Source of the DNA: Acetobacteraceae bacterium
GTDB lineage: Bacteria; Pseudomonadota; Alphaproteobacteria; Acetobacterales; Acetobacteraceae
Assembly: GCA_003151425.1 (NCBI GenBank)
Contig: PLXO01000047.1
Location: 17,191 to 56,250, forward strand
Length of the DNA: 39,060 nucleotides
Direction of reading: 5' to 3'
The notes below the pieces were generated by a model, which saw nothing but the letters and a program-made list of their open reading frames with translations, was not told where the DNA came from and made no database searches. Both the position numbers and the translations under genes were made by a program. Shown piece after piece: positions 15,807 to 23,870 of the stretch (positions within the stretch are counted from its first letter, which is position 1; each line of letters begins with the position of its first letter).

Positions 15807-16517
15807 TCAGTCGAGCGCCTTGACCAGCGCCGCGGCGCTGCGGCCGTTGGCGATCGTGGCACAACGGCCATCCCAGTGGATGCCGCCGACCCGGGCGAAG
15901 GCGTGATCCGCAACGTAATTGTAGCAGGCGATCAACGCATGGCCCTTGGTCGCCTCGACCACTTTGGCGCGCCCCTCGGCGGGGAAATATTCGTCGCGAT
16001 CGGCGATGTGCACGACCAGGGGCTTGGTGACCTTGCCGAGATCGCCCAACAGCCCGTCCAGGCCGACGCCGTAATATGAAACGTTGATGTCGGCGTCCGA
16101 CTGCTCCGCCATCATGAAGGCCAATCGCCCGCCGAGGCAGTAGCCCATCGTTCCGACGCGGCCGTTGGCGCCAGGCAGCGCACGCGCGGCGGCGACGGTC
16201 ACCTGCAAATCCTCGATCCCTTTCGCCTGGTCGAATTTCTGGAACAGCTCGAACGCCTGCTTCCACTCCGCGTCGGTCTTGTCAGTGATGTCGATGCCGG
16301 GCTGGATGCGCCAGAACAGGTCCGGGCAGACAGCGATGAAGCCGATATCGGCCACCCAGGCGGCGATATCGCGCATCGCCTGGTTCACCCCGAAGATCTC
16401 CTGGATCAGCACGATCGCCCCACGGGGTTGGGCAGGCGCAGGCTTCGCTTGCGGCTCGACCAGATAGGCCGCGAAGCTGCCCGAGCCGTCGGCGGCCTGG
16501 ATGGTGATACTTGCCAT
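15807..16517 (-). CDS. dienelactone hydrolase family protein
   Basis: A 236-residue alpha/beta hydrolase with the Cys-Asp-His triad of dienelactone hydrolases: C127 in GYCLGG, D175 in ADRDEYFP and H205 in DHAF. The oxyanion region is LIQEIFGVN, another DLH hallmark. The classic reaction is opening of dienelactone to maleylacetate in chloroaromatic breakdown, but many homologues act on other esters or lactones, so the substrate is open. It is cytosolic, with no signal peptide. The ATG at 16517 follows GGGAGAGC. It is convergent with the cyclopropane synthase gene. Confidence 0.88.
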   Translation of the reverse strand: MASITIQAADGSGSFAAYLVEPQAKPAPAQPRGAIVLIQEIFGVNQAMRDIAAWVADIGFIAVCPDLFWRIQPGIDITDKTDAEWKQAFELFQKFDQAKGIEDLQVTVAAARALPGANGRVGTMGYCLGGRLAFMMAEQSDADINVSYYGVGLDGLLGDLGKVTKPLVVHIADRDEYFPAEGRAKVVEATKGHALIACYNYVADHAFARVGGIHWDGRCATIANGRSAAALVKALD

Positions 16518-16564
16518 AGCGTGCTCTCCCTGCGTGGTGGCCGACGGAAGGATAGCCGCGGCGG

Positions 16565-16712
16565 CCCGGCCTGGGCCAGCCGGCTGCCTGCACACCCGCC
16601 CGGCTGCCCGCACGTAGGCTGGCCGCACGCCCGGGCTGCCGACATGTCGGCTGGCTGCCGGCACGTTGGCTGGCTGCATGCCCCGGTGCCAGCACGCCCC
16701 GGCTGCCACCAC
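16565..16712. repeat. irregular GGCTGCC-xGCACG repeats with a 14-bp palindrome
   Basis: A run of imperfect 11- to 22-bp units built on GGCTGCC and GCACG fills the space between the hydrolase and the glycosyltransferase. It includes the perfect palindrome GCCGACATGTCGGC (16638-16651). It looks like another expanded tandem tract. Confidence 0.65.
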
Positions 16713-16769
16713 GGGTCGTCGCGTCGATCTTCCATCGCTAGCGTTCGCCGCCGAACGGTGGGACTGCCC

Positions 16770-17615
16770 ATGGCGTATGTCGGATATTGTATCAACCTTG
16801 ACCGCGGCGCCGACCGACGTGACGTGATGGACGCGCAGCTCGCGCGCCTCCACCTGACAGAACGGTATCGCCGATTCGCGGCGGTGGACGGAAACCTGAT
16901 TGGCCTCACCGGCACCAAACTGACCGCCGGCGAACTCGGCTGCTTCACGTCGCACTACCAGTTGCTGCGGCAGAATCGCCACAGTGCGGTCCACCTGCGC
17001 ATTATCGAGGACGATGTCGTGCTGGCGGGTTGTGCCGCGCAGGTTGTAGACCAGATCGTTACTTCGGCGACAATAGACGATCACGATGTGCTGTTCACCG
17101 ATATGGCTCTCCCGGTGGACTTCAAGTTCTATCGCGAGGCTCGACTCCGTTACGAACGGCAAATTCGCCGGCCCGGGAACGGCACCGCGCCTACCATCCA
17201 ATTGAATTTCTTCCCGTACATCGCCTGCACCGCGTCCTATCTGGTCAACCGGAGGTCAATTGGCCTGATCTGCGACATCCTTGGGCATACGCTGGAACGC
17301 GGCGCGAGCGACCCGATCGACGTCGTTCTCCGCGGTGAGGTGGCGGAAGGCAAGCTGCGGGCAAAATGCTTGTTTCCCTTCATCACATCGGTACTGCCAG
17401 GGAAATTCGCCAACACCGTGGCCCGAGGCGCGCGGGATCAGCTTTTGGACCTCGCTGTGGACCTGGTCCGGCACTCGTTCTTTGTCGGTTGCGATCGATC
17501 GGCGACGCTGGGGCTGGCTGAGCAGCGGCTGGTCAACCCTGACGCGGGGTTTCATGGTCGGCTGTTCGCCCTATCGCTCGGCTTCATGACATCCGATGCT
17601 TTTCAGCAACCGTAA
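16770..17615 (+). CDS. GT25-like glycosyltransferase, copy 1
   Basis: 281 residues. The N-terminal INLDRGADRRDVMDAQL, the segment FAAVDG, then ELGCFTSHYQLLR and the acidic IIEDDV (E80-D82) follow the order of the GT25 family (LPS glycosyltransferases such as LgtB/LpsA), where the acidic motif coordinates metal and nucleotide sugar. Such enzymes add sugars to surface polysaccharide. It has no signal peptide or membrane helix. The second half is less typical of GT25. A paralogue at 18590-19435 aligns without gaps over the whole length. The ATG at 16770 has only a weak ribosome-binding site, but the same 22-bp block precedes both copies. Confidence 0.75.
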   Translation: MAYVGYCINLDRGADRRDVMDAQLARLHLTERYRRFAAVDGNLIGLTGTKLTAGELGCFTSHYQLLRQNRHSAVHLRIIEDDVVLAGCAAQVVDQIVTSATIDDHDVLFTDMALPVDFKFYREARLRYERQIRRPGNGTAPTIQLNFFPYIACTASYLVNRRSIGLICDILGHTLERGASDPIDVVLRGEVAEGKLRAKCLFPFITSVLPGKFANTVARGARDQLLDLAVDLVRHSFFVGCDRSATLGLAEQRLVNPDAGFHGRLFALSLGFMTSDAFQQP

Positions 17616-17796
17616 GGTGCGTTGGCCGCCGATCGATAAGGATTCAGGCGAGAGGTCGTCGCGGCTGGTCCACGGCGGTTCAAACCAGGCGAGCAGTGCC
17701 TGTGGCTGGTCTGATTCATTTCATATCTGTCGAACGGCACCATTTAGGGCGGTGTGCCTGGGCTTGCGGCGTTCGTGCCGCTCGCGAGATCGCTGT

Positions 17797-17834
17797 AACA
17801 CAGAGACGCAGAGATCTCAGGGATCTCAGAGAAG
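17797..17834 (+). repeat. 38-bp inverted repeat, left arm of GxxExxY element
   Basis: Perfectly complementary to 18252-18289 over 38 bp (core CAGAGACGCAGAGATCTCAG). Together with the right arm it brackets the GxxExxY gene. Confidence 0.95.
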
Positions 17835-17859
17835 TGTTGGAAGCGCTTCGCGCGCGGGG

Positions 17860-18249
17860 TCATCGCACGACGCGCCGCAGGCCATCCTTGAGCATCGCGC
17901 TGTTGAAATTCATCAGCAGACCAACCAGACAACCACTCAGGCGGACGTAGGTCAGCGTCTGTGCTTCGTGCAGCGGGAGGATGTGCTCGATGGCCTTGAT
18001 CTCTAGCACCACCTGCTGTTCGACGATGACGTCGGCGCGACAGGCGCCCGCGAGACGCATATCCTCATACGTCACTGCCAACGGCACCTGGCGCACATGC
18101 GCGATCCCGCTGTGCCGCAGCTCGCAGCAGAGACATTCCTCATAAATCGACTCCAGCAGACCCGGGCCAAGACGGCGATGCACCCGGATGCCTGACTTGA
18201 TGATGCGCGAGGTCAGTGCAACACACGGAGTCGCGCGAAGCTCATCCAC
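17860..18249 (-). CDS. GxxExxY family protein (PD-(D/E)XK nuclease-like)
   Basis: 129 residues from a GTG at 18249. The signature is GPGLLESIYEECL, followed by the PD-(D/E)XK-like core RADVIVEQQVVLEIKAIEHI and EAQTLTYVRLSG, ending in LLMNFNSAMLKDGLRRV. GxxExxY proteins are small, patchily distributed and of unproven function; their fold is grouped with PD-(D/E)XK nucleases. An ATG at 18312 would extend the protein through the right-hand repeat arm (TQRRRDLRDLRE). GAAGAG just before the GTG favours the shorter form. The gene and its 38-bp inverted repeats lie between two glycosyltransferase paralogues, which suggests an inserted mobile unit. Confidence 0.85.
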   Translation of the reverse strand: MDELRATPCVALTSRIIKSGIRVHRRLGPGLLESIYEECLCCELRHSGIAHVRQVPLAVTYEDMRLAGACRADVIVEQQVVLEIKAIEHILPLHEAQTLTYVRLSGCLVGLLMNFNSAMLKDGLRRVVR

Positions 18250-18251
18250 CT

Positions 18252-18289
18252 CTTCTCTGAGATCCCTGAGATCTCTGCGTCTCTGTGTT
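18252..18289 (-). repeat. 38-bp inverted repeat, right arm of GxxExxY element
   Basis: Exact reverse complement of 17797-17834. It abuts the GTG start of the GxxExxY gene and remains open in that frame, so it could be translated as an N-terminal extension. Confidence 0.95.
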
Positions 18290-18545
18290 GAATCGATACT
18301 ATCAACCGCCACCAGAGTATCCCGTATGGGACGACGGTGCAGGATCGGCGGATCACCTTGCTGGGCGCTAACCGGGACTCTTCACACTCTCGCAAGACGA
18401 AAGGCGACGGCATTTCGCGCCCCAAAACCCCAAAGGTCCCCTGCGGGCCCTTGGCGCGTTGCCAACCGGTATTCGCGGCCGCACTCACTACCCCAGGGAT
18501 CGCATGGCACACGTCAATGCCCTTCGCCATCATCCCGCGACAGTC

Positions 18546-18564
18546 TGAGAAATCCGGGCTAGCG
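18546..18564 (+). mobile_element. IS1380-like terminal sequence
   Basis: TGAGAAATCCGGGCTAGCG occurs here and, exactly inverted, at 24798-24816. The TGAGAAATCCGGG core resembles termini of IS1380-family elements. It abuts the block shared upstream of both glycosyltransferase genes. No transposase is present beside it. Confidence 0.4.
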
Positions 18565-18589
18565 TCCGCCGCAGAACGGCAAGAACCCC

Positions 18590-19435
18590 ATGGCGTATCT
18601 CGGGTATTACATCAACCTTGACCGCAGCCCGGACCGTCGAACGGCGATGGACGCGCAGCTTGCGCGGCTCGGCCTGGCGGAACGGTATCGCCGATCGGCG
18701 GCGGTGGACGGAACCCCGCCCGGAGTCACCAGCCCCAAGCTGACCGTCAGCGAGCTCGGCTGTTTCGCTTCGCACACAAGGTTGCTGCGACAGCATCTCG
18801 ACGGCGCCGCGCACCTGCACATCATCGAAGACGATACCGTGCTGGCAACTCGGACGGCGCAATTCATCGACGGGATCATCGCAGCGGGAATGCTCGACGA
18901 TCACGATCTGCTGTTCACCGACATGGTCGTCCAATCCGACCTTAATTTCTTCCGGCGGGCCAGACGCTGGTACGACAACGACATTCGCCGTGACGCAGGC
19001 GGCACCGCGACCGAGGTCCGGTTCAGGCCCATGGCGTATACCGCCTCGATGACCTCCTATCTGGTCAACCGACGATCGATCGGCCGGATCAGCGACATGT
19101 TCGGACGCGAACTCGCCGGCGGCGCCCGGCGCCCGATCGACCTTTTCATTCGCGACAAGGTGGGTGAAGGTCAATTACGGGCACGCTGCCTGTTTCCCTT
19201 CATCACATCGATACGCCCCGGCGCACCCACGAGCATGACGGTCCGCGATGATCACGATCAGCTCTCGACTCTCGCGCTGGACCTGCTACGGCATTCGTTC
19301 TTTGTCGAATGCGATCTTGCGGCGACGCTGGGCCTGGCCGACCGATGGTTGCCGAGCCAGGGCGCGGGTTTACATGACCGGCTGCTGGCCCGCACGCTCG
19401 GTTTCATTACCTCGGACGCTTTTCGGCAACCGTAA
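18590..19435 (+). CDS. GT25-like glycosyltransferase, copy 2
   Basis: 281 residues, a gap-free paralogue of the protein encoded at 16770-17615. It keeps YINLDRSPDRR, SAAVDG, ELGCFASHTRLLRQ, the acidic IIEDD (80-82), the later SYLVNRRSIGRI and the C-terminal LGFITSDAFRQP. The two therefore arose by tandem duplication and then diverged, perhaps to transfer different sugars or act at different acceptor positions. The block GCTAGCGTCCGCCGCAGAA (18558-18576) upstream matches 16737-16755 of copy 1, so the duplication included leader DNA. The gap to copy 1 is filled by the GxxExxY element. GT25 membership rests on the N-terminal half. Confidence 0.75.
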   Translation: MAYLGYYINLDRSPDRRTAMDAQLARLGLAERYRRSAAVDGTPPGVTSPKLTVSELGCFASHTRLLRQHLDGAAHLHIIEDDTVLATRTAQFIDGIIAAGMLDDHDLLFTDMVVQSDLNFFRRARRWYDNDIRRDAGGTATEVRFRPMAYTASMTSYLVNRRSIGRISDMFGRELAGGARRPIDLFIRDKVGEGQLRARCLFPFITSIRPGAPTSMTVRDDHDQLSTLALDLLRHSFFVECDLAATLGLADRWLPSQGAGLHDRLLARTLGFITSDAFRQP

Positions 19436-19480
19436 AGCTGGTCGCAGCCCACGTCTCGCCGCCCCCGAAAGAAGTCGTGG

Positions 19481-19552
19481 ATGGCCGGCCCACCGGGTCA
19501 AGCCCGGCGGCAGGCTCCGCTTGTCCTCGGGCTTGACCCGTGGGCCGGCCAT
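19481..19552. repeat. REP-like inverted repeat, possible terminator
   Basis: ATGGCCGGCCCACCGGGTCA and onward (19481-19506) pairs with 19528-19552 with a single bulged base, giving a stem of 25 bp with a 21-base loop. It lies between the convergent glycosyltransferase and decarboxylase genes. Its sequence type (ATGGCCGG...GGTCAAGCCCG) is that of extragenic palindromes common in alphaproteobacteria. Confidence 0.8.
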
Positions 19553-19604
19553 GACGGGAGAACAGCCCGGGCCCAGGGCACGCCAATCGTTTCGGCCGCT
19601 GGTA

Positions 19605-20735
19605 TTACAGGTAATGTTCCGCCAGCGGCGCGAAACCATTAAAACCCTGGCTGGCATAGGTGGAGACATAGGCGCCGGCCGAGAGCAGCTCCACCCGGTC
19701 GCCGGTGCGCAGCGCCAGCGGTAACCGGTAGTTGGACCTCTCATACATGATGTCGGCGCCGTCGCAGGTCGGACCGGCGATCGAGACGGGACCCAGCTCG
19801 GTCCCGTCATGCGGCGTGGTGATCCGGTACTTGATCGCCTCGCCCTCGGTCTCTGCCAGCCCGCCGAAGCGGCCGATGTCGAGATAGACCCAGCGAACCG
19901 GGTCGTCCCTGTCGCGCCGGCTGACCAGCACGACCTCGGCTTCGACCAGCCCGGCGTCGCCAACCACGGAGCGGCCAGGCTCGATCAGCATCTCGGGCAG
20001 CGCGTTGCCGAAATGCCCGGTCATCGCCGCCATGATGGCGTCACCGAAGCGGTCGATCTCCGGCACCGCGTCGCGGTAGCGGGTGGGAAACCCGCCGCCC
20101 AGGTTCATCATGCGCAGGTTGACGCCGGCCTCGGTCAGGTCGGTGAACAGCATCGCCACCTTGCCGATCGCCAGCTCATAGGCGCGCGGCGTGGTCTGCT
20201 GGCTGCCGACATGGAACGACAGGCCATAAGGGTCGAGGCCCAGTTCGCCGGCCCGCAGCATCAGCTCCTTCGCCATGGCGACGCTGGTGCCGAACTTGCG
20301 CGACAGCGGCCAGTCGGCGCCTTCGTTGCCCACCAGGATGCGGCAATAGACCCGCGCGCCAGGGGCGTTCGCCGCCAGCTTTTCCAGTTCCTCGGCCGAA
20401 TCGAAGGCGTACAGCGTCACGCCGGCCGCGTGGGCACGGCGGATGGCAATGGCCTTCTTGATGGTGTTGCCGAAGCTGATCGCGTCGGGCCGCGCGCCGA
20501 CCGCGAGGCAGGCAGCGATCTCCTCGAAACCGGCCGCGTCGAAGCGGCTGTCGAGCCTGACCAACCGCTCCAGCACCGGGCGCGCTGGGTTGGCCTTCAC
20601 CGCATAGTAGATCTGCGCCAACGGCAGCGCGTTTCGAATCGCGCGGAAATTCGCCTCCACGCGATCGAGGTCGAGCACTAGGCACGGCGTGGCCGGCTGC
20701 TGCTCAACAAGAAAGCGGGCGATTTTGGGTGTCAT
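19605..20735 (-). CDS. speF: type III PLP decarboxylase, probable ornithine (lysine/ornithine) decarboxylase
   Basis: 376 residues of the alanine-racemase-fold decarboxylases. PLP binds K47 (YYAVKANP); H175 (SFHVGSQ) stacks on the ring; EPGRSVVG binds phosphate; and C324-D325 (GPTCDGADIMY) form the substrate end of the active site, in the short form used for ornithine or lysine rather than diaminopimelate or arginine. The product would be putrescine (or cadaverine). The ATG at 20735 has a GAGGGG further upstream, and the frame stays open above it (including MATLPLALGGRDAYL), so a longer form cannot be excluded. The 400-bp upstream region is highly structured, as expected for the alphaproteobacterial speF leader; the gene symbol follows that context. 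Confidence 0.85.
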   Translation of the reverse strand: MTPKIARFLVEQQPATPCLVLDLDRVEANFRAIRNALPLAQIYYAVKANPARPVLERLVRLDSRFDAAGFEEIAACLAVGARPDAISFGNTIKKAIAIRRAHAAGVTLYAFDSAEELEKLAANAPGARVYCRILVGNEGADWPLSRKFGTSVAMAKELMLRAGELGLDPYGLSFHVGSQQTTPRAYELAIGKVAMLFTDLTEAGVNLRMMNLGGGFPTRYRDAVPEIDRFGDAIMAAMTGHFGNALPEMLIEPGRSVVGDAGLVEAEVVLVSRRDRDDPVRWVYLDIGRFGGLAETEGEAIKYRITTPHDGTELGPVSIAGPTCDGADIMYERSNYRLPLALRTGDRVELLSAGAYVSTYASQGFNGFAPLAEHYL

Positions 20736-20859
20736 CGCACCATGCCCCTCTGCTGAACGCCCGCCTGAGAAAGGCGGCGGGCGGAGTTGACGAAACGGTC
20801 GAACGAACCAGCGACCAGAAGCGATTGCCAGAACGCTTGACGTCGTTGCGTAACCACTA

Positions 20860-21070
20860 GGGCCAGAGGCACGTGCGTTGCTGCGTGGGGGTATTAGGTA
20901 GGCGTCCCGCCCCCCCAGCGCAAGAGGCAATGTTGCCATGGGCCAGGAAGCCTTGGGAAATGTCCCCTTGCCGTGCGCCGGGTGGCCGGGAGCGCTTGCA
21001 GCGGACTTTGGCACCTGACCAAGCTGCAATGAGCCCGACGCCCGGGGGAGCGCGCCCAGGGGGCTCACGC
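20860..21070 (-). ncRNA. structured leader upstream of ornithine decarboxylase, candidate speF-type RNA element
   Basis: Four stems follow each other. GAGCCC/GGGCTC (21031-21036 with 21061-21066) encloses a GC-rich interior. TTGCAGC/GCTGCAA (20996-21002 with 21023-21029) has an inner TTGG/CCAA. GGCAACATTGCC on the minus strand (20926-20937) is a perfect palindrome. TGCGTGGGGG (20882-20891) pairs with CCCCCAGCGCA (20912-20922). The speF motif is a known long alphaproteobacterial RNA found before ornithine decarboxylase genes; position, strand and length fit, but I cannot match its consensus by eye. Its ligand and mechanism are not established to my knowledge. Confidence 0.5.
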
Positions 21071-21180
21071 ACCAGGAGGATCACGTGCAGGCGATCGCGC
21101 AGGTGGGACCACGATTGCCCACGTCGCCAAGGTCATCGCGTTAACGCTATGATCCTTTGATCGCGGCGGAGGGACCACGA

Positions 21181-22083
21181 TTGGACACAGCGCCCGAATC
21201 GATCGAGCCGACATCGCCGCCGCCGCCCCAACCGGCGCCTGGCACCACGGCCGCGCGGGGGTGGGCAGGCGTCCTGCGCGCCACGCTCATCGCCAGCGTG
21301 TCGGACCGCGTCTCGCTCACTGCCGCCGGGTGCGCCTTCTATGCCACCCTGGCACTGTTCCCGGCGATCAGCAGTCTGATTTCGACCTACGGCCTGGCGT
21401 TCAATCCCTCGAATGTCGAGGCGCAGTTGCAGGCGGTGCGGGAGCTGCTGCCGCCGCCGGCGTTCGAGCTGATCGCCGAGCGGGTGCATCAACTGGTGGC
21501 GCAGCCACCCGGTCGGCTGAGCTTCGGCCTCGGCATCAGCACCCTGATCACGTTCTGGAGCGCGGCCACCGGCACCAAGTCGGTGATCGCCGGGCTGAAC
21601 CTCGCCCATGGCACGACCGAGCAGCGCGGCATCATCGTGTTCCAGCTCGTGGGTTTGGGCATGACCCTGTCGGCGATCCTGGGGGCGGTGCTGGGGATCT
21701 CCGTGCTGGTCTTCCTGCCGGCTGTGCTGGGCGTGCTGGGCGTGACCCAGTCCGCGACGCAGCTAGAGCTGTTGCATGTCGCCGGCCTGGGAATACTGGT
21801 GGGGTTCGCCGCCGTGGCGATCGCGCTGCTCTATCGGTTTGGCCCGTCGCGGCGCAAGTCGGTGCGGCGGCGAATCGTGCCGGGAACCGTGCTCTTCACT
21901 GCGCTATGGCTGGTGGCGTCCGTGCTGTTAGACTTCTACATCGTTCATATCGGCAGCTTCGGTGCCACCTATGGGCCCCTCGGTGCAGTGGTCGGCATCA
22001 TGCTGTGGTTCTACGTGTCGGTCTTTGCCGTGCTGCTTGGGGCCGAACTGAACGCCGAGCTCGAGGGCGAAGCCGGGGGATAG
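21181..22083 (+). CDS. YihY/virulence factor BrkB family membrane protein
   Basis: 300 residues with six hydrophobic helices. After a proline-rich N-terminus (TSPPPPQPAPGTT) the family motif RVSLTAAGCAFYATLALFPA opens the first helix, and the end LLDFYIVHIGSFGATYGPLG with LWFYVSVFAVLLGAELNAEL is typical of YihY/BrkB inner-membrane proteins. Despite the historical name RNase BN they are not nucleases; their transport or envelope role is unsettled. The TTG at 21181 is chosen because GGAGGGA lies seven bases before it; a TTG at 21157 is the alternative. It is divergent from the decarboxylase. Confidence 0.88.
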   Translation: MDTAPESIEPTSPPPPQPAPGTTAARGWAGVLRATLIASVSDRVSLTAAGCAFYATLALFPAISSLISTYGLAFNPSNVEAQLQAVRELLPPPAFELIAERVHQLVAQPPGRLSFGLGISTLITFWSAATGTKSVIAGLNLAHGTTEQRGIIVFQLVGLGMTLSAILGAVLGISVLVFLPAVLGVLGVTQSATQLELLHVAGLGILVGFAAVAIALLYRFGPSRRKSVRRRIVPGTVLFTALWLVASVLLDFYIVHIGSFGATYGPLGAVVGIMLWFYVSVFAVLLGAELNAELEGEAGG

Positions 22084-22307
22084 GCGAATGGGCCTGCTGG
22101 TGCGGGCAAGGCGTCGGGCGGGGAACGTCACGCCGCATGGTCCGCGAGCTGGATAGATGCGCAGGCCGAAGATGGACGGAAGCCGACGGAAATTGGCTAG
22201 GACCCAGGCGCAACCGACGCCAAGGGCGCTCAAGGCGCAGTGGGAACTCAAAGCTTCGATCTGCAGCGCCATGTTCGATTGGCTGTCACGCTGGCCCGGG
22301 AGGTTGG
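22084..22307. other. intergenic stretch without a recognised gene
   Basis: Between the YihY gene and the fragment at 22308. I see no open frame with coding character, no clear hairpin and no repeat shared with the rest of the window. Confidence 0.5.
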
Positions 22308-22463
22308 CTACAATCGCACCGGACAAGCCTTCGCTGCCTGGATGTCCAGCCTGCGGCAAGCCGCGTCATAGACGATCTGATCGGCCTCGGTCAGCCGCAA
22401 CAGCGCGTCGGCGATCTCCGGGATCGCCAGCAGTTCATCGTAGCTGGCCGGGCCGGGCGGATG
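22308..22463 (-). pseudogene. C-terminal protein fragment, possibly of a sulfotransferase
   Basis: A 51-codon open stretch directly after the stop of the PEP-CTERM gene reads YDELLAIPEIADALLRLTEA and DQIVYDAACRRLD, ending in a stop. It has coding character and resembles the helical C-terminal tail of some bacterial sulfotransferases. There is no start codon and no upstream domain, so it is a gene relic. The family guess is weak. Confidence 0.4.
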
Positions 22464-23315
22464 TCAGTTTGACCCGTTCCGGCGGCGGCGGCGGCGCACG
22501 ATGCCCATGCCAGTCAAGCCGGCGCCCAGGATCGCAAGGCTCGCAGGCTCGGGTATATTGGAGCTATACAGGGCTGCTTCGTAGACATTCTGGCCGAGCG
22601 ACCCTGTGGGATCCACTGAGTAGACATCCGGTACCCCGGGCGTTCCACAGATTACAACGTCCGGGGATGGGCACGAAAAGGGAGGAACTGCGGCCTGAAA
22701 GAAGTCACTTTGGCCGCTCGTGCCGAGCCCCGAGGTGTACAATGTACGGTCAAAAACAAAATTAGCGGAGCCGGAGCCGGAACCGTCCGGGTTTGTGACC
22801 CCGATCCAATACTCGCCCGCGCTGAGCGCGAGAAGTGAGGCCAGGTTCACCGTTACGGTCGCACCCTGATACTGACCCGGATTCATGGCTGGGGGAATGG
22901 TGGGGGTTGCCGCCACAGAGGAATCGGGGATTGTGGCAAAAGGCGTAAGAGGCGAAAGCAGTGCGTTCGTGAAGACCAGGGTATTGCCGGTTCCGCTATA
23001 GTACGGGCTGCCCAACGGGCTGAACGAGCTGCTCGGGTTGTTCGGCACAAGATAGAGATCCACAGTGCCGCCATCCAAGGGATTGAAGGCATTCAACTGG
23101 AGTTGCACCGCACCGAGGGTCGTCGCGCTGGTGACATTAAACTCGAAAGCGATCGGGCCGCCTCTATTGCTGCCGTACGGCGTTGTGAAGGGCTCGCCGA
23201 TTAGCGTACTGCCGGGGGTTGTGGAAGTATGGAGTGTGTCGTAGAGCGTGAAGGCACTTGCTGGCGTCGCAGCGAGCGCGGTCAGCAGGCCGATAACAAG
23301 TGCCGGGGTTCTCAT
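22464..23315 (-). CDS. PEP-CTERM sorting domain protein
   Basis: 283 residues. A signal peptide (MRTPALVIGLLTALAATPASAF) leads a secreted beta-rich domain of low charge, rich in Ser, Thr, Gly and Pro. The end has the sorting signal: the PEP motif (NIPEPASLAILGAGLTGMG), a transmembrane stretch and an Arg cluster. PEP-CTERM proteins are cut by exosortase and linked to surface or exopolysaccharide structures. The ATG at 23315 follows GAGGA. Upstream are a sigma-54 promoter and two enhancer-like repeats, which fits the PrsK/PrsR-RpoN control described for PEP-CTERM genes. No exosortase gene is in the window. The two sulfotransferase genes and the glycosyltransferases nearby could serve the same surface layer. 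Confidence 0.92.
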   Translation of the reverse strand: MRTPALVIGLLTALAATPASAFTLYDTLHTSTTPGSTLIGEPFTTPYGSNRGGPIAFEFNVTSATTLGAVQLQLNAFNPLDGGTVDLYLVPNNPSSSFSPLGSPYYSGTGNTLVFTNALLSPLTPFATIPDSSVAATPTIPPAMNPGQYQGATVTVNLASLLALSAGEYWIGVTNPDGSGSGSANFVFDRTLYTSGLGTSGQSDFFQAAVPPFSCPSPDVVICGTPGVPDVYSVDPTGSLGQNVYEAALYSSNIPEPASLAILGAGLTGMGIVRRRRRRNGSN

Positions 23316-23361
23316 CGATCGATCCTCGCAGGTCAAAACGAAAACACTTCGCGTTTGCTCA

Positions 23362-23377
23362 AGCAAGCGGCATGCCA
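23362..23377 (-). promoter_or_regulatory. sigma-54 promoter of the PEP-CTERM gene
   Basis: On the minus strand TGGCATG-CCGC-TTGCT matches the RpoN consensus TGGCACG-N4-TTGCW at all but one position, with correct GG/GC spacing. It lies about 47 bp before the ATG. Confidence 0.75.
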
Positions 23378-23433
23378 ATCAAAAAATTCACATGATATCA
23401 ATGATCTGCTGGCTACCCCAAAAGGCCCGGCGA

Positions 23434-23520
23434 CGGACCCGTAAAGTTTTCCGACACGGTCCACGACGATTCCCGCGGTGAGCGGGGCATTCGTATGGCG
23501 GACCTGTAAAGTTTTCCGAC
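23434..23520 (-). promoter_or_regulatory. two 22-bp enhancer-like direct repeats upstream of the sigma-54 promoter
   Basis: Copies at 23434-23455 and 23499-23520 differ at one base; the core is GTCGGAAAACTTTAC on the minus strand. They are 65 bp apart, and about 57 and 122 bp upstream of the -24 box, where an activator of RpoN would bind. The PrsR regulator of PEP-CTERM genes is the candidate, by inference. Confidence 0.6.
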
Positions 23521-23870
23521 GAACCCATGCGTGCTTCGACCACCCAGCCTGACAGGATCATGTTCTTGGACGCCGGCAACGAACCCCAAAGCCACCGGAG
23601 GAACCCAGGCCTATGATGGCGAATGCGGCGCGGGCCATCCAACGGGGCGGCACGATTCAGCCTGCGTCAGCCTCGCGAGGCCGGCACCGTTGCGCTGAAT
23701 CCCGATCTTGCCCGGCACATAGATCCCTGGCACGGCTTGGCGCCGCCGCGGAAGATGTTAGGGGCTGGCCAGGTCCTTGCGCGCGGACCGCGTGCCAATT
23801 CACACCGGACGCCACCCCATAGCGTGGCCTCATCGATACCGGCGGGCGAGGAGTCCTCAGACTATGTGGC
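23521..23870. other. intergenic stretch without a recognised gene
   Basis: The open frames here lack coding character and supporting ribosome-binding sites. It is bounded on the right by a recombinase-type HTH fragment, so it is probably decayed mobile DNA. Confidence 0.45.

Noticed and set aside
16565..16712. Extension of the hydrolase or glycosyltransferase frame through the repeat tract
   Set aside because: Both genes have start codons with family-conserved N-termini on their own side of the tract.
23434..23520. Paired 22-bp repeats as insertion-sequence ends
   Set aside because: They are direct rather than inverted, only 65 bp apart, and placed correctly upstream of a sigma-54 promoter; a regulatory role explains them better.
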